From Psilocybe azurescens (lineage: Eukaryota; Basidiomycota; Agaricomycetes; Agaricales; Agrocybaceae), in NCBI GenBank assembly GCA_023853785.1, contig JAJIRX010000667.1, forward strand, positions 248,001 through 312,000: 64,000 bases of DNA. Direction: 5' to 3'. The position numbers and the translations under genes were made by a program. Under the pieces are notes generated by a model. That model ran no database searches and was not told the DNA's origin. It saw only the letters and a list, made by a program, of their open reading frames with translations. How positions within the stretch are numbered: position 1 is the stretch's first letter; each line of letters opens with the position of its first letter. This document shows, one piece after another, positions 12,526 to 23,136 of the stretch.

Positions 12526-13430
12526 TTTCAGTTCGTTGAGTGGTTGATGGTTGTGAAAAGAAGTGGTGAGACATATCCTAGAAGGATCTCACAACGTTGG
12601 TAGAGGTTCTGGGGTTATCTGACTATAATTAGCCTGTTTGGCGATCGATCGCTTAAATTAAGGCGCGAAAGTTGTGAAGAATCTGCAATGCCTACACGAG
12701 CCTACACGTTAAGAGATTAGGACGAAAACAGTGACGCTTGTGGTATAAAGGTGCATAGATCGTGAGATGGTCACGGTTGCGCGCCTGGCTACTAGTTGGG
12801 TATAGATAAAGAAGTACGAGATCAGATCACTAAAAGGACAGGCACACGGCAAGATGATTTGAAATATGGCACAGTAGGAAAGGATCTGGAAGGATATTGA
12901 TAGGCCTTGTGTGGTCATTATACAGTCTGTTCAATTTTTCAAGAGAGGATTCTCGAGTAATGAGGTTAGTTTTCGTTATTCAATAACAAAATTGTCCATT
13001 TAGATACGATGCGATGGGATACACGGAATACAATCGCTACAGATAAAAGGTTGGGAGATGTATTCAACATTTACAAAAGATTCATCGAAAGCAAGCATCG
13101 ATGAGGTTATTACACTACATATGAAGATCAAAAGCAAGATAAGATGGATATGAATATGATATAAATTTAAAAGAATACCAAGAAAAGCAAGATACACTGT
13201 TGACAATGGAAAATGGATAAAAGACAAATTCAGAGAAGAGAAGTTGATAAATGACCTGTCCGGAAGCGAGGGTTCCAGCCTCACATAAGAGAAACGGCGA
13301 TTTGTGAATTCCACTTAGTTTTGGGACGGTGTCAATTCTTCGTCGCAAGAGAAACAAAACTTGTTGAGCTCAACTATAGTTTGACAGAATGACAACCAAG
13401 GGAAGCGGGTTAGTCACGCATCTGGAGGAA
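12526..13430. other. Intergenic, AT-rich
   Basis: AT-rich sequence with short hydrophobic frames (for example 13000-13314 on the minus strand) that look like chance translations of AT-rich DNA. No gene supported. Confidence 0.45.
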
Positions 13431-14060
13431 TCATTGACAACCTAGCGTACCGTCGAGCACAGGATTTCTAATGAGATATTGTCTCCCCTGTGGATCGGTA
13501 TAACGCGAAAACCCTCGCGGGTCCCAATAGTAAGAGGATTTGTCAGGATTCTTGTAATAGATGCTTCCATTTCTGGGCAGCGGCAATAATAAGATAGGTA
13601 ATGCTATGGGGCTCAAAGTATAGATGGATAGAGCACGTACTGATTGACGTAGTGGTAGCAGTCGCGTTGCTCGCTATGGCAGCACCAGGCATCACCCTAA
13701 AATTACAGAAATGTTAACGAATGAAAATATTGCGCCTCAAATACAGGGCAGTGAGGGGCTCGCCTTCATGTTCACACCGCTGTTGACAACTGGAAGCTTG
13801 CCAAATCCAGCGTCATTGGCGTCGTCGATATCCGATGAGTTGTTGAATATCTGCTCTTCGTATTCTTGCTTGATTTGCGACACTCTTGTCAGATAAATTT
13901 GATAGACTGTAGTCAAGGAGTGTGGGGCGTTAGTAGTCTAGTCGTTAGAGGTGGTAGTTGTGGGAAGAGTAAATAAAGAGTTGTCACCAATGTCATTCTC
14001 ACTTAAGGGCAGGCGCTTATTGTCGGCCGGAGTACCAGCGGCCAATTAACCTATTTTGGC
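13431..14060 (-). pseudogene. Divergent, probably broken member of the Gly/Tyr/Ser-rich small-protein family
   Basis: The last two exons align with the two good copies at 15.8 and 16.8 kb: exon 13641-13696 reads GDAWCCHSEQRDCYHYVNQ and exon 13431-13572 reads NGSIYYKNPDKSSYYW, then DPRGFSRYTDPQGRQYLIR, with the same intron positions and phases (phase 2 before the last exon). Upstream, 13720-14050 holds one continuous frame of a different kind (LPLSENDIGDNSLF ... YQIYLTRVSQIKQEYEEQIF ... DDANDAGFGKLPVVNSG) interrupted by a single TAG at 13938-13940, with no clear ATG. It is either a longer fusion member with one nonsense codon or two adjacent broken genes. Function unknown. Confidence 0.45.
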
Positions 14061-14170
14061 TGATTAGATACCTGGTTTGGGAACAGTAGTCGAAAAGCGA
14101 GCGTAGGTTCGGAGCAAGTCCTCTACTCCGGGCCGCTCGCGGCCACCTTCGTAGATTCTACGAAGGACCT

Positions 14171-14780
14171 TAGTGCTGCCGCAGAGTGCAGTAACTAGTG
14201 ACAGTGAAGCCGTTTTTGATGGAGCTGTGATATGCTTCTCAGTGATCACAGTGTGCTGTGAAGCGCTGTGCACAGTCTGCACAATTTACTTATAAATCAT
14301 TCTGAATTTGGATCCTTGTTCGCAAAATCACACTGTTGAAAAGTTTTTGAAGGGAATGATAAAAACGGCAACTTAAAAATAAGGAAGTAAATCAAGTAAT
14401 ATATTTTAGCTTCAATATACCAGAGAGCAGATGAGGTTTATGGGATACCTAGCACCAGGTTGAGACCAGAGTCAAAACGACGGCATGAGGACCCTGGCAT
14501 GCCCTGATGACTTATCCGAACAAATGACATCATTGTAGAAAGTCCTAGAAATCGGCGGAGGTGTCCGTCGGTGCTAAAAGTAGCAAGCGACGCGTAATCA
14601 GGTCAGTCCAAACCAGGTAACATGTACCGCGAAAGGGAAAGGGTTCGTAGGGGTTTGAGGAGGGCGAACTTCACAGCGCCTTCACATGCCCTGTGATCCG
14701 CTGTGCAGTGTGACTGAGTTTGAAATCTCACAGTGTAGTTACAGTCCCCTCACACTGACTGCGCTGTGGAGGCAGCACTA
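14171..14780. mobile_element. Putative non-autonomous inverted-repeat element (hAT-like ends)
   Basis: The left end TAGTGCTGCC at 14171-14180 is mirrored exactly by GGCAGCACTA at 14771-14780. Inside each end, imperfect inverted copies continue for about 110 bp, for example GATCACAGTGTGCTGTGAAG with CGCTGTG on the left versus GATCACAGGGCATGTGAAGG with CGCTGTG on the inverted right. Both ends are crowded with CACAG/CTGTG motifs. TAGTG ends and subterminal repeats are hAT-like, but I cannot see a clean 8-bp target duplication and no transposase is encoded. Confidence 0.45.
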
Positions 14781-15795
14781 CGTAGAAGGGGCTTGGGACA
14801 AAGTATCCGATCTGTAGGAACGTTCATATCCCACTCAATTTTCACCACAACAATAGATTTTCTTGTAAAAGTACATAATTTGCTGATGATAGGCTGCTGT
14901 AAATACATCGAAAAACTCAAATTAAAATATCATTGAGGCTCTCGATATTGATGAGTGTGCTTGCACTTCAACATCTTCTGTAATGAATATACCTCACACC
15001 ACTCAAGACATAATTGCACTTTCTCGAGTGTAGGACGATTGAAGAAGTTGGGCTTAAGCTGAACATGATGTTCATCAAGCGCTTGTGCTTGACAAAAGTT
15101 GTTGACGTGGGTGCTAAATTTAGTGAAGGTAAGTGTTCCGGTATAATGCCAACTGATTGAACGGTGTCCTACAAAAGTGTTACTATTCGTCTTACTTGTC
15201 ACTGTACACCAGGCAGCACCACTTAGCTATCACCCAGACGGAAAATTATCAAGAATAACACACAATGATTTAATGATGATATGACGCATTTGAACTCGAT
15301 CTGGAATTACCCTGCAACTGAATGGTAGATTTACACTGTATTGGCTTGGGTATTCATGGAATTCCGGGGTGGTATGTTGTAACTATACTGAGTACAGTAC
15401 ATGCCACTTATATTTAGCCTGTATTGCCTAATTTAATCACGTTTTACTCAAATTTTATTTAAGCCAATGCCCGCAGTGTATGCATAAAGTGATACCAAGC
15501 ACCGGCAGAAGAAGGGGCTTGTTCCGAACCTAAAGCGAGCGCACTGCCTTCTGTCTTCCCCCCCTGCATTGAATCCGAAGATACCAGTCTGATCTGCCAC
15601 AGCTCAATGAGCATAACTGAATCAAAAGATATGGTTTTTTACCACATACTTGTTTATATTACACTAGTACACAAATAGACTTCTTCCCAATCTACAAAAA
15701 ATCGCAGTTGAGTTCCTCTGGCATCAAGGTTTCGAATATCCAAGTGTAAGACTCGAAATTCTCAAAGTCAATATTTCGGATCGTACCTTCTCGGT
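14781..15795. other. Intergenic region
   Basis: Lies between the inverted-repeat element and the small Gly/Tyr-rich gene. A minus-strand frame at 14930-15202 (90 codons) has no recognisable features. Nothing else supported. Confidence 0.45.
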
Positions 15796-16147
15796 TTACT
15801 TCTTTCCAGAAGATGTCCTGACATCTCCACTGGGGGAGGTGTATTTGGAACCGCCTTTTCCGTCGTTATAATACTTGGAACCGTTTGTGTTCTTATAGTA
15901 GTAACTTTCATCTCTAAACGTTCATAATTAGATAAAAAACTGTGATAGTTGAAGCAAACTTACTTGTTAGAGTAATGATATCCGCCTCCACCGTTGTTGC
16001 CCTGGCGGCTACACCAGTGATTTCCCCTATCGTTGGTAGAGTAGTTCATTCGATGAGAAGAGAAAGTCTAAGTCTAATTTCAAGCTTCACCTGACTGTTG
16101 GTACCACTCCCAGTGATGGTATAGTCTCCAGAACTGTTTCCGGGCAT
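15796..16147 (-). CDS. Small Gly/Tyr/Ser-rich protein, copy B (frame-broken)
   Basis: Three exons: 16091-16147 (MPGNSSGDYTITGSGTNSQ), 15964-16026 (NHWCSRQGNNGGGGYHYSN) and 15796-15913 (DESYYYKNTNGSKYYNDGKG ... YTSPSGDVRTSSGKK), about 78 residues in all. No signal peptide or known enzyme motif. It is laid out like copy A: the last exon is also 118 nt, and the SGTNSQ, GNHxCSR, GYHYSN, SYYYxNTNGSxYYN and Y-T-x-P-S-G motifs recur in the same order. Exon 2 is 63 nt here but 62 in copy A, because of one extra G at the acceptor (the four-base run 16024-16027); as written the frame hits a stop soon after. This is either an assembly error or an early pseudogene. Function unknown. Confidence 0.6.
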
Positions 16148-16808
16148 GATTGATAGTGTAGGAGATGTTATGATTAGATTTGGGAAAGAAACGCTTAGGA
16201 AGAGGGGGTGAATAATGGGGTTTAAATAAAGGTGAAACTGACATCTTCATAAATAAGGGTAGACTTAAGGGCTCATATGACTCGTTTTCAAATGAAGATT
16301 CGCCAGAAGGGATAGTGAACTTGGCCTAGAATATGTTATGTTGTGATTTCGTACCGGTGTCCAAGAGGGACGTGCAAAGACAAACGGAGACATGGCCAGA
16401 TTAGATTGCCTATTTAAATATCGGCAATCATATCAGCCATAACTTGCGTGTCACAACTGCGGGGAAAGAGCCATCACCGAGCACAGTGTAAATGCATGGT
16501 TCACAATTTACCACCAATATATACCAAACATATACTCATTTTCAAGTAGACCACAGGACTACGAGTAGCAGGACAACTCATGGTTACTGATGGTAATGCC
16601 TGTACTCTTAATTCCAGGTTCACTATGACAATGAAAACGACAAAAAGTATTACGAACCATTATTTTCACTGTGCTTTATGAGTACATACATGAGAATTCA
16701 CAATCTTCATTTCGATAACTTTGATCTTAAAAACTTCTTAGGCCATTGAGCGTGAATGTGGGTTTACTATCTTTGAGCCCAAACCTTTTAGAACATACCT
16801 GATTGAAC
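16148..16808. other. Intergenic spacer between the two Gly/Tyr-rich genes
   Basis: Contains the promoter of copy B (tttaaataaa near 16220, a TATA-like site) and the 3' flank of copy A. No coding sequence supported. Confidence 0.5.
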
Positions 16809-17192
16809 CTACTTTCCAGAGGACTTGGAAACGGAGTAACCACTGGGAGCAGTGTAGGTAGACTGGCCGCTGCCGCTATTATAGTAGGTAGAACCATTGG
16901 TGTTCGCATAGTAGTAGCTTCCGTTCCTGAGACGCGCAAGAGACGCGGTTGTCAGCGAAAATCATTGACATCGCCCGATTATAGACGTACGTGTTGGAAT
17001 AGTGATAGCCACTTCCTCCATCGTCTCCAGAGCGGCTGCAGTAGTGGTTTCCCTTTGATGAATAAGGTGTTCCCTTTGTTAGTTGATGTCGATGCAATGG
17101 CGAGATAAAGCGGCACGCACCTGACTGTTTGTACCACTGCCGGTGTAGGTATAACCGCTGTTGGAAGAGTTTCCGTTGCCTTTGCTAGACAT
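16809..17192 (-). CDS. Small Gly/Tyr/Ser-rich protein, copy A (intact)
   Basis: An 83-residue protein from three exons: 17121-17192 (MSSKGNGNSSNSGYTYTGSG, TNSQ), 16991-17052 (GNHYCSRSGDDGGSGYHYSN) and 16809-16926 (NGSYYYANTNGSTYYNSGSG, then QSTYTAPSGYSV, ending KSSGK). Both introns have GT-AG ends and consistent phases. The protein is almost wholly Gly, Ser, Tyr, Asn and Thr, with two Cys-light motifs (NHYCSR) and a repeated Tyr-Tyr-x-Asn pattern; no signal peptide, so probably intracellular. I do not recognise a named family; similar short Tyr/Gly-rich proteins occur as unnamed fungal genes. Neighbouring paralogues at 15.8 and 13.4 kb on the same strand mark a tandem family. Confidence 0.75.
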
Positions 17193-17703
17193 GATAGAGA
17201 TTTTGATATGTGTCGGTGGGCTGTGACAGTTGGCAAGAGAATTAAAAAGCTGGGGAATGGTTTCACTCCAACAGAACTTGATTTAAATACGGGTGACGGC
17301 AATGTGACCGTGACTTTTCACGCGTTTAATCTCTTTTCATGACTTGCTCAATGCTATTGCAATGCCAATCATCGCTCTGGATGCTAGTAAACATATCACA
17401 TGTGTAAATGACGCGTATTTATGCATCTAGTAGTAGATGTTGCTTCAAGAAATGCTGTCTAACGAGGCACTACCTGCAAACGATCTTATTCATGGTAATC
17501 AATTTGTCATTACTCGACCGTGGCAATCAGTGATCGGCAGATTCGGCAAGCCAGCGAAGATCCATGCAAGTTCAACCACTAGTCACCTAGTGACTACTAG
17601 GTAACAGGCCTTTATTTCTTCCACTGAGCTTCAAGTTTCACCGCTGACCGTGTTCGACTGAACCGACCTGTGTTTATCTCCTTCTTTTCAGTGAACCATC
17701 AGC
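17193..17703. other. Divergent intergenic promoter region
   Basis: Separates copy A (minus) from the MYND gene (plus). A short AT-rich site (gatttaaatac near 17280) could serve as the TATA element of copy A. A small palindromic stretch lies at about 17578-17602 (ctagtcacctagtgactactag). No gene. Confidence 0.5.
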
Positions 17704-19954
17704 ATGGATAGGTCTGCTATGTATCGCTCAATGGGGATGACTCCACCTCCAAGATCTATGACCGCCCCGAATCGTCGACCAAAATATGTCAAGCTAGCAC
17801 CTGGGGACGACGGGGAATTCCTTCCCGATGCTTTTTTGAAGGTAATCATGCATACTTGTTTGCCTTTTAGAATACGTACCCATATCTGTAAACCACAGAT
17901 CCCCGCACTTTTTCTTCCCAGCCGGGACCGATGGGTCATATACACGCATGGGGACTATACCCGGTAAGCGATGGGCGTCTGTTTGAAATAAGCCAGTCAC
18001 TTTAACGCCTTCGCCCCAGTATACCTATATAGAAGACCCCCATTTAGAAGATCCACACAGGGAGACAAATTGGCCAGATTGTGATTACTCATACCCTATT
18101 CGCATCGCTCTCAGCAGTTAACAATTGTGATACCAGTCGATGGGATTCAAGCAGCCATGCGCCAGGTCAGTGACATCCTACACCTCATGCCTCAATCCTC
18201 TATTGACCGTACGTAACTCAGATGTCTTATCAAATGGTGTATGATTCAGACGACAATAAAAGCCCTGAAAGTCAGTTTATGAAAGTCATTCTTGATCGGA
18301 AGGCAAGTCAATATTCGACTAGTCTATCCGTAGAAAACGTGGGCTTTATCTTCCAAAACAGCGAAAACAATTGGAATCGGTGGATCTCAAGGGACTCGAT
18401 AAATGTGATATTCTGTGCCGCATATACCTTCCGTAAGTTCAGGTTTTAAGCTTTGAACGGCTCCGATGCTACAGACAGTTTCCTTTTTCTACTTCAGAGC
18501 AATGATAGATAGAAATGGAGAGCATCGAGTGTGGCGTCTATTCAAGGTTTCAAGCGGTATAACCCTCAGTGCTTTCCAGGACAAGGTCATTGCTCCAATA
18601 ATGGGATGGTAGGTATGTTCCTGTTTGATTCTCGTTGTAACTGCTAATCTCGCATAAGGGTCAGAAATTTCCATTCGTACACCTTCACCGATTTTCGAGA
18701 TGGTGCACTGTTCGGACCGGAGGTATGCCTTTGTATAAAGGTCCTTCTTAATCGAGTCGGTTCTTATTATGTACATGCTAGGGCTCAAACTCCGTCGATC
18801 AAATGCACATAGCTCAAGCAAGTATTGGTTACTCACATGTTCATTAACAATGCTCTTATACCCATCGTAACAGGTCGGTTATGAATACCTACCGGATAGC
18901 AAGTAAGCTGCAAATATTGTTTAATTCGTGCTTTTTTCTGATTCGCCCTGAACAGATACAAACTTGCACATATATTTGGCAAAGAAGGAGACCAGATAGG
19001 ATACTTATACGATTACGGTGATAAATGGTATCACAGGATCGAGGTATAGCATGAACGGTCAACACAAAGTTTCTCTAAGTTCGTATAGCTCATCTAGCTT
19101 CCTAGATCCTCAAAATATTTCCCCAAGAGGAGTCGTCCGGTGCTATAGAAGTGATTGACGGAAAGGGAATGTGTCCTGGAGGTAATTGGCATCGCTATTA
19201 TCTAAAATAGTTAGTGCTCAATACAATCCTTATATAGAAAACTTGAGGGGTAACCTAAATTACGCCAGATTGCTCGATGAATACGACGATGCATCATATA
19301 GTAAGAAGTATGTATGCCACTTTTATGTGGTAACTGTCAATTAATATTTCCCGCAGAGCTGAAAAGAAAAGGGAGATCCTATCGACCCCGAACTACGATT
19401 CCTTTGGGAAACCACCCTCCCTGTTCGATCCCGCGGTCTTCGATCTAGGTGCTGCAAAGGAAAGGGTTGCCGAAGCCTTGAGCAGCACGAGCTCCGTTCG
19501 AGCTGGATCTAAGAAGTTTCATATGCCCTTTGCTCATGACGGTGAACGAATGATCGAGAGAATGGAACAACGACATCTGAAGAAAGGCCAATCAATCCTC
19601 AACCAACGCGACGAAGAAAATTACGGATTTTGGAATGAAACCATTTCGAACAAGAGAGATGGCAGAAAAGAAGCTGTATGCGGTTACTGTGGAAAACCTG
19701 CGGCCCCCGAGGTGGAATTAAAGGCTTGCGCTGGGTGCCAACAAGTGTTGTAAGTGAATATATGCGGATCGTCTGTCTGGCGATGCTTACAAGCTTATGG
19801 CAGATACTGTTCTCGTGAACATCAGAAGGTATGTCATATAACATTCAAGTTTCCTTCCGAGATTGATTACTAAACGTCGTGTGTTCTGGTACAGGCACAC
19901 TGGAAATCCATTCACAAGAAGGCGTGCAGTCAAAAATACCCGAAAGCAAAGTAG
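17704..19954 (+). CDS. MYND zinc-finger protein with pRiA4b ORF-3-like domain
   Basis: A multi-exon gene. The opening MDRSAMYRSMGMTPPPRS is a weak start call. The central part matches the plasmid pRiA4b ORF-3-like fold: EHRVWRLFKVSSGITLSAFQ, IMGW, RNFHSYTFTDFRDGALFGPE, IGYLYDYGDKWYHRIEV and AIEVIDGKGMCPGE. After a linker (FHMPFAHDGERMIERMEQRH) comes a C-terminal MYND finger, CGYCGKPAAPEVELKACAGC, then YCSREHQKAHWKSIHKKAC, with all Cys/His ligands present. MYND fingers mediate protein-protein contacts, often with proline motifs; the ORF-3-like fold has no assigned biochemical role. Many short introns. Frames do not join cleanly near 17901 (CCCC run) and near 18115, so the N-terminal model is uncertain; the domain part from 18500 on is solid. 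Confidence 0.75.
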
Positions 19955-20235
19955 TCTCAAAACAGTCCATGAGTTGTGCTATCTGGAATGCAAGAAGCCC
20001 GAGTAATGTTTAATTTAAACGCATCTGTTTTATAAATTTATTGTATTATACATACGCGTCGTTAATCTATGCTCTTGAAGTTTCACGGACTTGCCACGAA
20101 CCAACCAGGAACTGATGCCTCGAAGGGATCGAGCTCATCTTATCTAATCTCAGAAAGACAGATTTGATGCCATCAGTATTCCTCAACAACAGAATACGAA
20201 AGTCGCAGTGCCCACTCACCACGAATCATTCGACG

Positions 20236-20863
20236 ATGGCTGACGGGGTTCCACAAACCGATGTCTCGCGTCCTTCAGCTCTTCCGACTGCCCATCTTTT
20301 ACAACGCGGAGGCGCCCCTCCTCCTCTTATAGAGCAGAATTCAGTTGAATACCTTGACGCGATCGAGGAGGAATGGAACAAGAAAGTCGACATGGAAGTC
20401 GACATCCTCGTAGATGGTATGGTGGACCTTGTCGGTATAGCATCTGTGGGTAGTCTTGTATCTTTCACGACCATTTATCTTACTGACCAAAGACTATTAG
20501 ATTGGCGAGAAAGACAAATTTCGTATCGCACAAGAATCATTTCAGACAGAATCTCGTGCAGAATCGATGGTGAGGGCCACGACGTATCTTAACAAGAATG
20601 GGGTTCTCAGTGTCAATTTTTATTAGATACGCGCAGCGAATTCACTGCTATCTATCACGCACTCTATGAAACTTCTTCTCCTTCTCTCGGACGAAGCTCA
20701 GATAGCTCACCGTCGAGACGCCGAGACGAAGGTCGTCCAGGAAGAACGGGATGAAGCCAAGAAACAAGTAGAAAAGATACTGGATGACTTGTTGAGGAAA
20801 CCAAGCGACTCAAATGAACAACGTCCAGACGGTGCCCCAGAAGCATCCGCCAGTAGGACCTGA
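20236..20863 (+). CDS. MED22: Mediator complex subunit 22
   Basis: Head-module subunit of the Mediator coactivator, which bridges transcription factors and RNA polymerase II in the nucleus. Three exons with two GT-AG introns (about 20447-20500 and 20572-20627). Exon 1 reads MADGVPQTDVSRPSALPTAH and carries the early helix LDAIEEEWNKKVDMEVDILV; exon 2 has IGEKDKFRIAQESFQTESRA; exon 3 holds the Med22 signature ANSLLSITHSMKLLLLLSDE, then AHRRDAETKVVQEERDEAKK. Length of about 170 residues suits the family (Surf5/Srb6). Frame intact. It follows the MYND gene on the same strand. Confidence 0.85.
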
Positions 20864-20989
20864 CTACATTGTAATGCATGAATGCGTACGTGGCATATTA
20901 AATTACAGAGTTACAAACTAAAGGATTGTACAATAGACGGTAAGAAATATCTAACAAGGTAGCCCCAGGCCGCTGGAGTTCGCTGGAAT

Positions 20990-22512
20990 TCACCAATCAG
21001 TATTACTCAAACCACGCTTCAACGCTACTTCTTTGGACATGTCCTTTTCTTGTCTTTTCGCCTCAATTCTTCCCACCTTCAACCTTTCCAGCCCTAACCT
21101 AATGCTCTTTATGTGCACTTCTGCTGGCACGCTCGCTCCAAGCAGGTCCGGAGCAGCAACCCGCTCTCTCATATCCTCCATCTCGTCCCTCATGTCTCGC
21201 AATGCCATCAAAGTCGCAACGACGTGTGCCATAGCCTCCTTCCTATACGTTGCCAATTCCTTCAACAGCGTCAAATTACTATCAAAATCCTTCTTTTTAG
21301 CACGGTTCCCTCCCAGGATAGTCCAGAGCTCGGCGAGGAGCTCATCCCTGGCAGACGACTGGCTGAGATCTTCGCGGTGCACAACTTCATGCAAAGTCGA
21401 TAGGCGTTCTTCGAGGTTGTATAAACTTTGGAGATTTTGTCCGGCTTCAATCAGGAGTCGCTCCATTTGTTTCGAAAGGATGTTCATGGCGTCTTCAAAC
21501 GTTGTTGTAATTACTTCTTGGAGACTCTGTTTTGGCCTCATCCAGGGTACAATGGCGCGAGCAGACCATGGAGATGGCTCGTCTGCTCGAGCGCCTTCAA
21601 TTCGCGAAAGCGCCCAGTCGTTCGCTGCCATGATGTTGTCAACTGATCCTCCGACCTTTGCCGTCAACTTTCCCAACTGATCTGCCGTTATTTTAGCATC
21701 GCTGACGATATCTGTCAAAATGGCTGCAAGAGTGTCCTTGGCTTGCAGATTGCTATGCTTGACCAAAATCGACAAATCCTTGGTGGCCATCTGCGCACTT
21801 TGCAGTTCAAGCGAGAGTGCCGGTCCTCCGACGGATTCGCTTAGCAATTGTCCAAATGTTTTGCTCTGAACGTCCATCAACTTCGAAAAATCCGCCCATT
21901 TGACTTCTTTTTGACGACCGGAACGGCTGCGTCGAAAGGACGACAGAAGAGGGAGCTAGAAATACCCGGAACGAAGCAGATCGGAGAAAATGCAACACGC
22001 AGAGTGCTCGCGATACGTCCAACGATGAAAGAAAAAATGTAGAAGAACAATAAGAGGCCAAGCGGTTTGCGGAGGAGGCGTATGGCAGTTTTGAAGATAT
22101 CGAACGCGTAACGGAATGTAAAGATGAGGCCGTCTATAGCCCCGTAGTACACTTCTTCTCCAGAGATGAATGCATGTTCCTCTGTTTTGATACGAGCGGA
22201 AGCAGGTTTGGGTGACGATGGAACTGAGGGGAGAGGGGTCTGCCTACGTGTAGGCGTGAAATGCCCTGCTTTCCTTCGTTTGCGAGGGCTCGACCTCGCA
22301 CTGCTGCTTGCTGATGGATTGGTCGGCTGGGCCGATGATCGCTTGCTCTCTGATCTGCTGATGTCTTCATCCTCCCATTCAATATCAGCGTTGTCTGAAA
22401 GATGGTTTGCAAATCCTCCTAGAACAGGTTGCACCTCTTCGTGCTGATGATCCAGCACCGAGCTCGCCTTACTTCCCTTTGTCCTAGATCGTGGTTTAGA
22501 GTGTTGTGTCAT
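20990..22512 (-). CDS. Conserved membrane-anchored coiled-coil protein, function unknown
   Basis: Start at 22512 (MTQHSKPRSRTKGSKASSVL); an upstream in-frame ATG at 22575 is less likely. Order of parts: a charged Ser/Pro-rich N-terminus with a basic stretch (SSPRKRRKAGHFTPTRRQ), one or two hydrophobic helices (LGLLLFFYIFSFIVGRIAST), then about 300 residues of mostly helical sequence rich in Leu, Ala, Glu and Lys (ALSLELQSAQMATKDLSILV, MLALRDMRDEMEDMRERVAA in pattern). The layout suggests a nuclear-envelope or ER protein with a basic outer tail and helical lumenal or cytosolic part, but this is inference. No intron seems needed: the two long frames join if the TTTTT run at 21908-21912 (plus strand) had one more base, giving VPVVKKEVKWADFSKLMD across the break. 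Confidence 0.6.
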
Positions 22513-23136
22513 GGGCGTCGATTTGTGATTAGAATGTTGAAGACTTATACGCAGACGGGCTTTGACAAAGAACAACGGGTTCGCGTAAAGACTGCCGTTA
22601 TATCACAAAGGAACTGTGGCAGGCATGCAGGAGTCCAGGTGTTGCCCTTCGGACGACACTGTACAGTGTATTCCTAGTCGACGAATAACGTTAGAACAAG
22701 TATCACGTGCCTTATCACTGCCAATCAGAATAGTGCGCCAGCAGCGCGGAGTTGGAGCACCCATTTATTGTCTAGTTGGAATGTAGGACATCTAACATGC
22801 TGAATGAAATATGAAGCAATACGGCAGCCTCTGCCAAAACAGGGACAGCCTTGACCCGGTGACAATACAGATGGCTGTAAAGCAATTACACCGGCCTCCT
22901 GAAACTGCACCTCTCAGTGGAACTTGTTGGGAGGTTTCTTAAATATTGCTCAAACTTGTCATAACAACTTCTATTTTGCTAAGGTTGTGGTACATGATGA
23001 AGTAATTACATCAAAATTACATATCGTGGAAACCTCGACATCCACCTCATAGTTTAAAGTCTTAAGATCACAGAAGTTTTGGTCGTGAGACGACGCATTA
23101 CTACTGCTACTACTAGTTTGACTTATGTCGATGGCT

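Noticed and set aside
21033..21680. 215-codon plus-strand frame opposite the coiled-coil gene
   Set aside because: Low-quality Ser/Arg-rich translation; the minus-strand frame is clearly helical and longer.
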